Assembly: GCF_023343835.1 (NCBI RefSeq)
Contig: NC_064444.1
Coordinates: 15,103,219 to 15,167,218 of the forward strand
Length of the DNA: 64,000 nucleotides
Direction of reading: 5' to 3'
DNA from: Lagopus muta
Taxonomy: Eukaryota; Chordata; Aves; Galliformes; Phasianidae
The translations under genes and the position numbers were made by a program. How positions within the stretch are numbered: position 1 is the stretch's first letter; every line of letters starts with the position of its first letter. Shown one piece after another: positions 22,915-34,800 of the stretch. The notes beneath the pieces were generated by a model. The model was not told where the DNA came from. It saw only the letters and a list, made by a program, of their open reading frames with translations, and did no database searches.

Positions 22915-25430
22915 TGCATATCTACAGCCTGCTGTTCTGTTTGCTCCCAAGCACTGCCCCTTCTGTGTCACCCTTGCTTTGACCTTGATGGAAGCTGTGA
23001 GATTTTGAAGAGGGATTTTGTTAGGTGCATGCAGGAGTGATGCAGGAAGCACTTGGGGCTGGAAGGGTTGCAAGGTTTTGATGCTGAAAAGATGTGGACC
23101 ATTTCTGTCCAGCCTGTTCTGGGTATCAGGCAATATGGTTGCTGTTGCTTGTGCTCCGACATGCTGCTTTTTATTTTTCTTTCCACATACAACAAATATG
23201 GATTTGTCATACAGCAGTTGATTTCTTATGGCATGAAAAGTTGTCTTATGGAGAAACGCACCTCCTCACTTTCCTCAACAAGGAAAAGTTTTTAGTTTGT
23301 TTGCATTATTCTAACCCAAGACATCTTGGAAAAGTGGGACTGCCTATTTTAAACCAGGGAACTCTAAGCGGAAGCCCGTACTCTTGCACTGGCACCTGAA
23401 AACACTACATTTGTATTTTTCCTTGGCTGTATGACCTGCACATGAACAAAGTGCAAAAGACAAAAAGGGAAGGAAAAGAATACTGGAAGCATCATTAACT
23501 TTTCCTGTGGCATTCTTTTGGAAAAGATGGTGTCTTTAGAAAAACATGCCATATGCGTGGCTCAGCCCCAAATCTTCCAACAGTCTAATACTGGCAAGGG
23601 AGGGCATCTGTAACCCCCAGGGAAGAAGGCTGCTGAGATTTCGTTTTCTTGTCTTTGTTGGTTTTTATTTCCATTTCCTTTTCCTCTCTTTTTCAGTCAT
23701 TTAATGCCATTCTGCACAACAGAGGGGAGCATCTGGCCACAAATAAACACCCAATAAAATAAGTGGGGGAGGTTCACAGCTCCCTTGGTGCTATTGTGTC
23801 TGTCTGTCTGGTTGTGGACTCAACAAGATAACCATGCATCAATTTACATTGTCCAGGCTATCTTCACAACCAGAAGTTAGAAACCTTATTTTAATAGAAG
23901 CTTAGATTCTAGAGAATAGTGTAAGATCTCTCCAAAGGTTCCAAATCAGCAATTCCATCTGTGTTTCTGCAAATGTAGAGGAACAATGTCCCAGGTGATT
24001 ATGCATAACGGAATGAAAACAGTTATTTTAAAAGTGCATAAAATCCATACTTTGGGGAAAACAAGTCAGCTGTGTTTATACTCAGTATATAGCAGACATT
24101 TTGTTTCTTTGTCTGAAAAAAATTACAGGAAAGCAAGGATTGCAAGTGAAATAAAACAGCAGATTGTACTGTATAACAGAGGGGACTGGAGCATCAGATA
24201 CCTCAGCAAAGGCTTACAGCATTCTAGGTTCCTTTTGAGAAAATAAATTATATTGAAGCTTATATATTTCTATGTTGTTTGAAGTTGAAGCCAAATGTTC
24301 TCAGCACAGAGGGAATAATTCAAATCCCATTGCTGATAATGAAAAGTATATAACTAAATCTATGTCTGTGATGCTGAAAATTTCCTCCTAAATGCTGTCT
24401 CTTTTGGACTGATGGGATTATTTCCAACTGTTGGTATGAAGGGGTGTGTACATAAATATGCATAAACATGCTTCTTGTGCAGTCAGGATACATTGCTTCT
24501 ATATGGATTATTCTAGAAATGGGAAACAAAAGCATCTGAGAAACAGGGCTGAAAGAGAACAATTTGTAGACCCATAGGTTAAATTGGATTAAACTTCATC
24601 TTTCAGCAAATGCTGTGTTATTTATTCAGTGCATCTCTTGGGGATTTCCCTACCTCCTACTCTTCATAGAGAGTAGTGATGATTCCTAATTAAAAAATCA
24701 AACAAACGTGAAATGGAGACTGCCTCACACAGCTATTCTCTTGTGGGAATAGGAGGCACAGTGATTTTCTCATGGGCAGTTTCTATGTCTGTTGGAGCAC
24801 GGGCACAAAGGAAAGGCAAGGTTCTGTCTAGGGAGGTCAAGTGAGCGTCGCTCATCAGCCAGTAGTGTCCTTGTTGGCCTTGCTGTGCCTGCATGTGATG
24901 TACCAGGAGTTCCCTTTTGGTAGGGTGGAGTTGGTGGACACGATAAGGAAGACTACTGATAATCTCATCAGCAGTATCTTCTGGGTAGATTTCTGTTTAT
25001 TCATTGACCCACAATAGAGATGCGGTTGGATTCCACCAGTGCCTTGGTTGCTGTTATTGCAATATTTGGAGGCTATTTACAGTTTACGTTTTTCTCACAT
25101 TCACCTGAATTACAATTTAAGATAGAAACTGTGATTTCCAAGTTCATTTTACTGTCACTTAAACTCCTGTGGTATCAGGTTCATTTATTTCTCTCCTACC
25201 TCTGTGGATTCACTTTGTAGAAGTAAACACAATGGTAATGTTGACAAATTTCAGGCTGTCCTACTAGGTCACCTGTGATGCCTTGGAATATTGCAGCAGA
25301 GTCCTCATTCCAGTGAGTTTAGTGACTTGGGGGGAATAAAGCTCTTGAGTTAATGACTGTAAAATTTGGTTTCTGAGTAAAGGCCAAGTTGTACAAGTCA
25401 TTATCAGCTTTTGAAAGATTATAGATTTTA

Positions 25431-25473
25431 AATATATATATATATATACATATATATGTATGTATGTATATAA
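25431..25473. repeat. AT-rich dinucleotide/TATG microsatellite
   Basis: Runs of AT, then ACATATATATG, then about three TATG units. It is the largest microsatellite in the window and probably polymorphic. Confidence 0.9.
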
Positions 25474-28080
25474 AAATAGTTTTTCCATGGATTAAAATTC
25501 AACAGGAAGTGCCTCCATCCTTTCCCAAATCAGGTATTTTTGTCTCCATTTCTGGAAAAAAAAAGTCATTTTATCAATTTTGTCTGTTCTATAAATGCAG
25601 TTCCTATTCTCAGCCAGGAATTGTTTATGATTGGGCTCGGGAGTAGTTACAGCATGTGAAAGAAAATCAGGAGTGGCTTAATGTGAATGGGACAGACTAT
25701 TTGGGAACACACTGGGGATTTAATGTTCAAAAGAGTTAAGCACTGTGCTCTTTCCATCTGGCCACTTCATTTCACTGCCTGTTTGGGACCAGTACTTCTG
25801 AAATCTGCTGTGCAAAGTCAAATATTGATGTCATTTGTTCTGTTCTTAAAAGACAAATTAAACCTGAAAAGGTTTTAGTTGTGCACAGTCACAGTACAAC
25901 AAGCATGGAACAACTGAAAGAAATACTCTCTGCCACGGTTTATGGCTTTCTGATTGGTTAATTAAAAAAGCAAATGAAATCTTTGGTTTAAAGTTTAGAT
26001 TGAACTCAGTAACTTTCAGTTAAATTCCAGTTTTGGCAAGAAAAGAGAGAACTTTCTTGGTGATAAAGAGAGAGCATTTCCATCCATATGAAGAAAATAT
26101 CTTTCATACTGTTGAATTTCAAAATACTTATGTGCTTTCCATCTTTCATTTTTTTCAGTAAAAAGTTTTTAGGGTATAAATTATGAAAAATTAACTTTAA
26201 TAGCAAAGGGAAGATTTGTAAGCTATTGGTGTGATTATGGTTTAATGAGTTGAAAGAAATCAGAAATTATTCCAGGCCAACCCTGTGTCATGCTAGTGTA
26301 TTAACTGGCCCACATTTTCCACACAACCTTCAATTATGGTGATGCTCCAAATGAAATACTCATTTTGTACAAGCTATTTCCTCTAAGCCAAACTGGAAGT
26401 CAAGTTATCAACATTTTTAAACTGTGGTTTAATTTCCTATGTAGATCTCATGCACAAGGGAGTCCAGCAGTGCTCTCCTTGTGATACAGTTGATGGATAC
26501 TGGAGTCAGGGTACCATTGCCATAAAGGCTAACATGCATTTTGCTCCCATGTGTAATCACCCTCAATTTTTGACCACCATATTCTTCCATACAGGCAGGA
26601 AGGAGAAAAGAGGCTTCACTTGCCCCTCTGACCTTAGAGGTCAGCTCTCCTAGCTGGTCAGCCAGCAAAATTCCCCATTCCTCACCCCTGGTATGTAAGG
26701 GACATGCTGACAAATGGATCTAGGTGTAAAATTGTTCTCAACGGACTACCTGGTGGCCTTAAACCTAAATCAGTAGCTGGAAATTTTCACTTGTCACTAG
26801 CTACTGTGACTACATAGGTGCCTGAAACAGAACAAAATACTAAGGCATATTGTGGTTTCTGAAATTGCTAATGCTGTAATGGGCATCCACCTGGAAAGCA
26901 GCTGCCTTTTGGATTTATCCCCCCATTCCATTTCACCATGGGTGACATTTGTCCTTCCACCTTTTAATTTTTCATGAAGATAAATGGAAATCCAGTTCTT
27001 CAAATAACAGGGGTGACTTTTTCAATCCTATTTAGAGACTTTACTTCAATATCCTGTCCACGTCCAAAGGTGAAGGAGAATATATGTATACAGCATCAGT
27101 TTGACCTTCTCCATTCTTTACTGAAACATTCAGCTTGATAAACCGGAATATTGCTTTTTCCTCTGTGACAACTTTGAAGTTACAGGACATCCCATCTGCT
27201 GGGTGCACATTTTACTAGCTGATACAATGCCATTCAGTTGAGGTCTTGTTCGTGCTGCAGTTTCAACTTTGACTCAAGGGAATTTTCCATACAGGTGAAT
27301 GAGATCCACTATTAAACAAAAAAATCATGATTCAAAATCAACACATTTGCATAATTGTTGTACCACTTTAGACAGTGTTTGTGTACAATTAATGTTCGTC
27401 TTAGTGGGGTGATCTGTTTTTAACCTGGGCCATCTTTGTTTTTTTAATATTTTGGAATTTGGAATAACAGTTCAGTAATGCCTATTTCTAGCAAGAATAG
27501 GGAGGGAGAAAACAAATATAAAACGTAGCAACAGCAGCTTCAGAAACAATGGAGTAAGCGTGTATGGGAGAATGTGTGTTTCTGCACGTGCAGGGCACAT
27601 ATTCCTCCCTTTCTGACCATACCAGTGCACAGGGAAGATGAACAGGCCTACATTCTTTGACTTACCTTGTAAGGTTCCACGTGGTCTCCTTTGTAACTGA
27701 ATTAGTACCATCTAGGAAATGAGACTGTTCGGATCATCTCTTACTTAACATGCCTCTGCAATCTGAGCCACAGATTGACCCCTATTGATTTGATTTGACT
27801 ACACTCCTGCGGAGCAAACAGTGCAGTGGAATCCAGGACTCTAATTCACAGTACTTTATTTAAAGTTCTTAGGTAATAACTCTTATTTGCATTAATCACA
27901 CACCAACAGAAACCAAGGCCTCTTTCTCGCTGCATGCTTTCCTGTTCCTGCCCCTGAAGCCAAAAAGTAGCTGCTGTGAAAGAAGAGTGTTTTAAGTATA
28001 TTGATACTTGATACTAAATACTTGCAAAACTTAGATGTTAGAAAGAATGTTTTTCAAATCAATGGCTCACACATTACTGT

Positions 28081-28287
28081 AAAATCTATTGATTAAAAAC
28101 AAAGCATAATGTTAGTCATTTAGTCGGTAGAGTGATGCAATACTGAAATAAATTTATCCTTTGACTTTTGCATTAACCTCTTATTGACTGCTTGCATACT
28201 CATAATTAACACACACTTTAGCTAGCTTGGTTAATTTCAGCATTGTGATCACTGTCCTCTAATGTAGCTGACACCCTGATCATCAAA
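28081..28287. promoter_or_regulatory. Candidate conserved non-coding element
   Basis: Repeat-free and A+T-rich, with GATTAAAAACAAAGCATAAT near 28091 and CATAATTAACAC near 28200. The latter holds a homeodomain-type TAATTA core. It directly precedes the exon-like ATG frame at 28288. It is judged by texture only and would need cross-species alignment. Confidence 0.22.
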
Positions 28288-28434
28288 ATGTCAGTGCAGC
28301 CCAAGGGACCAGAACCAAGCGACTGTTCCAGTGAATGTACACCTGCTGTGGTGAAACCAGCCACCTCCCGAGGGAAGGAGCCGTGCACTGTCACACAACA
28401 GTTTGCCATGACTTTTATCTGCATGCTCCTATTG
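28288..28434 (+). other. Possible first coding exon, 49 codons (weak)
   Basis: An ATG with A at -3 opens a frame that begins MSVQPKGPEPSDCSSECTPA and ends with the hydrophobic FAMTFICMLLL. After exactly 49 codons comes the donor-like TTG|GTAAAT at 28434/28435. The N-terminal part is rich in Pro, Ser and Cys, and the C-terminal part could start a membrane segment. The frame continues open past the donor to 28659. The minus strand is also open over 28218-28487, which weakens the coding argument. No family is recognised; it could equally be a non-coding element. Confidence 0.2.
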
Positions 28435-28659
28435 GTAAATACGAGTGAGCAGTTTACATGGCAGAGTGGGGAGAATGTGCATGGCAACAGCCCATTGCTC
28501 CTTCAATACAGGCTTTTTAACTTGAAACTGGCACCAGTTTTGTTTGGTTTAGCAAGAATGCAGGGACCGTGGAGCTTTGTGCATTCTGTACATCTTCAGG
28601 CATCCTTTTCTGTGCTGGTAAACCTGTGTTATCAAGGTGTTGGAGCTAAATTGCTTTAA

Positions 28660-29789
28660 AGTAAATCCAGGTAGTTGTTTCCTTCTGCTGCTGCAAGTGA
28701 GCTTTGAATGAGGCCCCTTAATTTTGGCATCGGTACTTTTCTTCCATATTTCAGAGCATGTGGTATTTCCACTCTTAACACACTTTGTGTGATAATATTC
28801 AGACATTAAATTTACTCTCTTTTAGAGGTTTGACTTTATTAACAACTCAGCCTGTTTTTAATTAATATATAATGTTTGAATTAATGTATAGTATTTTCAA
28901 TCTTACTGTTTTCCCACTACCACCATGCTTTGATAATTGCAGTGTTGAAATTTCAAGTGCCTTTGATTGCTCTGCTTTGGCTGAAAATTTTGTTATCCTT
29001 CTGCAGACTCTTAAGGTCCTTAACTCTGATACAAACTAAAGAGCATCGTGGGAACAATTTTTCCCACAGTCGTGGAGAAATTTATTAAAATCAATAGTAA
29101 TATATTAATCTGGACAGTTCTTGCATCATAACTCTGAGCGGATCAGCACGTACCTGGAAGAGTGCACTCAGGCTTGTGGTGGACTGATAGTGCCATGCCA
29201 GGTCATCAGGAGCCGGCCCTGCACCCATAAGCACAGGCAACCTGCAGTGGCATTAACTCCGGTGGCTCATAAGTGCACAGGGATTGCATGTTTGGTAAAA
29301 GCAGGTCACACTCCCTGCTGTTCTTGCTAGTGATGTAAAGCAAAGCAATAGAAATACTTCAGAGGAGCTGTGGTTTGCAGAACTTGGAGTATGAAGGCAC
29401 TGTTCCCGTTTCTCGTAGTTCTGCAGTACACTGATATGTTTGTCATCAGACTTGTGCAGGAAACGGTTGCTCACGGGCTGCCCTGTCCAGCATCATTGGT
29501 GACTTCTGGCACATTTACAGAGACACAAATGTCCAAAACCCAAAAGTGAGGAACAAGCAGTTTGTGAGAGAGGGCAAGGGATAAAAAAAAGTGCTGAAGG
29601 TAAAAAAGGAAAAAGGGGTCTAAATGGTGAAGAAGCCAGGAGGCGGTGTGCTTTTCCTCTCAGTGAAAATCCTTTTGTTAATAGCAGACAGTGAGAGAAT
29701 GTTTATTATTATAAATGGAGTTTTGCAGACCACGTAATATGCCTGCAGTATTTACCAGCTGAGCTTCTTGATTTGTCATCTGCAATAAT
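28660..29789. other. Intergenic, nothing recognised
   Basis: Mixed A+T-rich DNA with a more G+C-rich patch at about 29130-29330. No repeat family, RNA gene or splice-bounded frame is visible. Confidence 0.45.
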
Positions 29790-30320
29790 CTGTACATGGC
29801 TAATTTATCCACTCTTAGATTGAAATGCTTAGACTTGAATATCTTATACTACCCAGCAAATTGAGCGTATTATTGTGTGCCAAGACAGAAAATAAAGCAA
29901 GATTTTAAAAGCTTCATAGAGTTGTGCTGTAATTAGTTTCAGCTTTCCCTGCATATTAATTTTCTCCTCTTCCTTTATATAATTTGGGAAATGTCTTCAG
30001 AACATGATGGCACAATCAGTTAAGTACCTCTCAAAACTCGTACACTAAACTGCATTTGCTCTAACAACTATTACAAAGCAGCCTGCAAAACAAATCCTCT
30101 GTTATTCTGTACAGTGCGGCTTATCAATGCAAACAGTTTAATATTTATGCTAAGAGGATTGTCACAAGTAGCTTCTGTTCCTTTAATTCTTGTTTTAAAT
30201 AAATAATGAGAACATTTAAACACATTACTCTTCCCAGGGCCCTGAGGTCGGCTAATCTTATTATTTATGAAGTGATGTGCTACATAATAGTACTTAGTGC
30301 ATGTTAACAGATGCTATTAT
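29790..30320. promoter_or_regulatory. Candidate conserved non-coding element
   Basis: Repeat-free block with an octamer-type ATGCAAA (30127-30133), GTGCGGCTTATCAATGC just upstream and TAAATAAATAATGAG near 30198. There is no coding frame of note inside it. The dense A+T motifs resemble developmental enhancers; conservation is untested. Confidence 0.28.
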
Positions 30321-30819
30321 CAGGGGCTGATGTGGAGAGCTGAAGATATATTGGAATGTTATGTGTTAATACTGTCCTTGTAGTGTAATGTACGATGGAT
30401 TGAGTGCCCAGGATGCTGGTGCAGCAATTAACCACACACCAACATGGGTGTAAAGCTGAAGTATGTTTTCTCATGGGCATTACACTGCCATTAATAATTC
30501 CCAAGAGAAGAAGGCATCTTCCATTTGGAAACAGTCACTTCGAGAAGGCTGATGGTGTAGACAAGGAAGTTGCATGTGTCAATACTTTCAGAGTTGATTG
30601 TACAGAGATGGAAGATGCATGTGTATGTTTAAAACAACTTTTAAATCGTCACAACGATGTTTTATAAAACATGATTTTTTTAAATGCCTTGTGCAAGGTA
30701 AAAGTTTACAATTTGTTTCTTTACATTTGAAGAACTATGTCGACCTGCAGTCCAGACAGAAATTCTAACAATGCATAGCATTTTTCTTTGTCCTGTCCTG
30801 CTATAAATGTTAACTAATG

Positions 30820-30841
30820 AATGATCTACATGTAGATCATT
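30820..30841. repeat. 22-bp perfect palindrome
   Basis: AATGATCTACA (30820-30830) is followed immediately by its exact reverse complement TGTAGATCATT (30831-30841), with no spacer. It could be a dimeric protein site or a chance palindrome. Confidence 0.85.
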
Positions 30842-30879
30842 TGAGGGAATGGGAAAATGGAGGAGGAGAAATCCTTATT

Positions 30880-31500
30880 GAAATGTGACGATTTTTTGTG
30901 GTGACATATTGTATTACAGCCTAGTCTTAAGAGATGTATTGGTTGCCACTTCGAAAACTTTCTTCTGCAGACTGCAGTTCAGCTGAATATTATAATTAGA
31001 CTTCACTAGTATTGATGAATAATCCATTTAATAAAAAACACTGTGATTTAAACATTTTCTCAGGGGACTAACATAAGCTAACCTCTTAATTTAATTTTAT
31101 TGAAGTTTTGCCCACCTATTCATCATTGGAAGTTGTTATTAACCTCCATTTCCATTTATCTTTATAGAATTTTCTCTTTTTATATTGCCTTTTTCAGAGC
31201 TAAGCAGGTTGATACACTTGTAAATCTCCTGAATCTACAAAGCTAGTCCGGCTTCTTTAATATTGTTTAATCTATCCCCCCTGACCTTAATGCAGTAAAT
31301 TCAGTTTAATCTTTCTCAATAATCTAGTGATACATTGGAAACCGGCAAACATTCAAATCTGATAATGGTTTAATCACATGCTTTAAATAACAGCCGAGAT
31401 AATGAAAAAATAATTTACCATATAAAGGTGTACTAACTGAGTTTTCTGTGATTGGCTTTTTGAGAAATCCCTATAGAAAATACAAAGCCTACAACAGAAA
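30880..31500. promoter_or_regulatory. Candidate conserved non-coding element
   Basis: A repeat-free block with TAATTA (30993-30998), further TTAATTTAAT cores near 31086, GATAATGGTTTAATCACATG near 31361 and a T-box half-site AGGTGT (31426-31431). It lies just upstream of the exon-like segment at 31660. The call rests on motif density and absence of other explanations. Confidence 0.3.
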
Positions 31501-31659
31501 AGAGCTTCACTGTAAATGAACAACCCATTTGGTCAGAAGATGCGCTTTTTTCCTTTTCATCACTCTCTTTAAGTTACTGCACAAGCATATCCTTGCTGAG
31601 TATTCAGTTTCTTGCTCTAGCTTTACTTAAGTCGTTCTTCTGCTTACCTTTTGTTTCAG

Positions 31660-31797
31660 ATGCCAGTCAGAACCAGCAGAGAGCTTGCCAGAAGAGCAGA
31701 AGCCAGAATGCCATCCCTTCTGGACAAACGAAGAAAGCAACATGCCTCTGCCATTTGATCTTGAAGAAGTTATTGTCCATCTACAAAATCTTGTTCA
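31660..31797 (+). other. Candidate internal or terminal coding exon, 46 codons
   Basis: A good polypyrimidine tract and acceptor (TTTTGTTTCAG, 31649-31659) precede a frame that has no ATG at its start. It begins CQSEPAESLPEEQKPECHPF and ends DLEEVIVHLQNLVQ, with a TAG at 31799-31801. A donor-like CA|GTAGGT at 31797/31798 would give a 138-base exon with matching phases at both ends, skipping the stop. The peptide is acidic and proline-rich, then amphipathic, which is protein-like. No AATAAA follows closely, so an internal cassette exon is likelier than a last exon. A second frame is also open here. Family not recognised. Confidence 0.35.
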
Positions 31798-31801
31798 GTA
31801 G

Positions 31802-34800
31802 GTGGGATATCGGGACACCTTCCAGCCTAGAATTAATAATACTCAACATTTGAAGTTTTTTTTCTGCTTTCATCTTTTCTGCTTTAAGGTTCCTTGGTCA
31901 TTTGTTGTTTTGTTCTTCAATGCAAATTTTATCAGTTTCCATCTTAGTTCCTGAGTCACAACTAAACAGACTGGGTACGAAATCTATAGAAAGAAGCAGC
32001 TTTTAACATCTGAAGTCTGGAACACCAACTTCAGGACTTTCCTCTTCTACTCTAATTTCCATTGACAGTGTAGCCCATGTATAGCTGTGTTTCCACAGGT
32101 TCCCCTGCCATGCATCTTAACTGTCTAGATTTGGGGCAAGTTAGACTTGCCTGCTAGTCTCAGCACTGCACATTTTTACATGCTAATATAATATTACTGA
32201 GAACAGCTGGCAGCACTTGTCCTGGTAGGTAAGTTTCAAAAAAGCTTTCCAAACTAGAAACCTCCTGCCTGGAACCTCATGGGTACATGCACCTTTGAAG
32301 GACAATGCTTTCAGGTTCAGCCCAAGGGGTTCATAGTACTACTGCAGCAGGACAGCTTGCAGATTGTCTTTTAGGCAAATTGGAAGATCCCATTGCTACG
32401 GTCGTGCTCTAACTGATGCACAATTACATCTATCATTCTTTTAGAAGAATGGTATGATCTGTCCTTTACACCTGACCAAAGGGCTTAAGTCAGGGAGAGA
32501 CTTCCAAGGTTGTATCTACATGGCCTCAGTTTCCTGGAACTCAGAATTCAGTTCCTAAACTTTACATAAGTTCTACCTATTGATAGTTCTTTTCTGACCC
32601 CAGCTTTCCCAGTCTATTGTCCAGGGCCAGTGGACCTAGGGTTTCCATTTTTGGGTCAGATCCCCTGACAAAATAGTTTTAGTTTGTATGACACCAGGCA
32701 TTGCAACATCTGTGTTGATCTATCCATGAGAACAAAACCAGAAGCCTATGAGAAATGAAGCTGTTTGTGATCTAGTTTGTAATAACATGCTATAAAAAGA
32801 ACAATGCTGTGTTGGATGATGTCCTGAATGAGAGAGAGATTTTTCATTTGGATAAGTTGCTCTTCTGACTTGAGCTGTGTATGCCTTTTCCCTTGTATAA
32901 AAACAGCTAGAAATTATATTGCAGTAAAACAGCATTCAGTCTATACTACCTCTATAGAATAGAAAAAAAAAAAACAGTGAGACTCAGGACTTGACATTGC
33001 CACCAAGAAACAGAATATGCCTCCTGTGTTAATCTTCTGCTTAAAATCACTGTTGGGGCCAGGCTTACCCAAAGCATACCAGTATACTCTATTGGCAAAG
33101 TGTTCTGCGTGTGGATGGGGCTTGTACTGCAGAAAACTGTACATTTCACAGTATAACATATGCCAGACCTCCCTGCAGCTAAGGAAGCTGTGCCAGCAAA
33201 AATTCAGTTTTAGTGGTATAAAACTCTGTCCACACCTACCAGCTTTTGCCAGGACAATTATATCAACTAGAAGTTGTACCTCTTAGCACCTCTGACATAG
33301 CTATGCCAGCAAAACTATGAAGACCTGGATCAAGCATTTTTGTTGTGTTCCCTGCCTTCTGCTAAAGCTGTTAGCCAGCCTGTAGAAGGAAATACACTCT
33401 TTGAAGAATAAATTATTTAAATTAGATTTAATTACATTATAACCTTGATCTGCACATTTATCTGTTGTCTTCCACTCAACAAATTTCTTAAAATTTTGAA
33501 ATACTGTTATGGGCATAGTTTTTCTTTCCTACACTAGCTAGAGCTGGCTTTAGTAGTGGGCAGATAGCATATATTTGGATGAATACCACACTAAATAGTG
33601 TTTGCTTTGGAAATCACCTAGAGAAAAGCTAGAGAAAAAGATGAGGATGTGGCAATTCGGCTTAAGGAAAAGGCAGTTCTCACAGAAACAAATACTACTT
33701 TGGAAATGAGAAAGATGAAATCAAATGAGCTAATGATGTAACACTGTTAACACAGGGTTTGAGGGGATTGTTTGTTTGTTTATGCTGTTACTTCATGATT
33801 ATTTTGTGTTTAATTAAGCTAGAAACCACGGGGATCACAGTATTGAAATGAATCTGACATCTATAAAGGGTAGAGAAGGCACAGCAATGTTGTTGCTGAA
33901 GTGGAAGCTATTAAAAAATCATTGGCAAATAATTATTTCCAGCAGCAGTGAAACAACACTGTTTTATTTTCTTGTACTGGGAGAGTGCTGGCAGCAATAA
34001 CACAGTGTTTAAAACTACGTGATTCTAGGTTTTGTCTGTGCTTAGGATTAAAGCTAGTGAATTAGCTAAACTAGTTCTAGCCTTAGTCCAGTTAAATAGC
34101 ACTCATTTAAGCCAAGGGTGGTGATGACAGAAAACTGAAAAATTCTGGAATGGATAGACCTAAGATTCAGTGGCAAAATACCAATAATCAAGTGGTTAAA
34201 AAGAATTAAAGCTCTGTGTTACATTCAAGTCTCACATCACCTGAATCAGTGAAACATGATTGAATTCAGTTGAAAGGCAGAAGTATAAGGAGGTTTCATC
34301 TCTCCAAAGCCCACAAGAGTTGATGGCAAAGACATGGGTAATGTTGATGGAACTGTTTGAAACATATAGGAATGCCAAAGGGTGTCCCAAGAGAAGAACA
34401 TGGTTAAAGGTAAATATCTGTAAAAGAAAACTGAAAGACCAAGCATGAATTGTTACTATGCTTGAGATACATACTAGAAGCAGAGAAATACTTTGAAGTT
34501 TTCTTTATTTTATACAAATAATAGTAATATAGTTCATGTTGCAGTGATACTTCAGCAGTCCACTTGTATTCCAGCACTAGGTAACGCATTATGGTTTTGG
34601 ATGAGCCGAAACGCACAGCCTCTAATGGATGCTCTGTGTACAGCAACTGGTTACCAAGTCTGGATGCTCTAGATGCACAAGGACCAAGGTCAGTTTGTTT
34701 CAGGGAAGAGGTGAGAGCATAAGTTAGCTTCTAACATTAGTTCAGCTATTCTTTTAAAACGGGAAAGTTCATGGCTTTGTGTACATGTACTTTTCATCAG

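Larger units (their letters stand above)
22141..28080. other. Intergenic, no supported gene
   Basis: About 5.9 kb of A+T-rich sequence. It holds a short tandem duplication (22881-22914) and an AT/TATG microsatellite (25431-25473). The overlapping frames around 22823-23399 on both strands lack splice or family support. Nothing else is identifiable. Confidence 0.5.
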
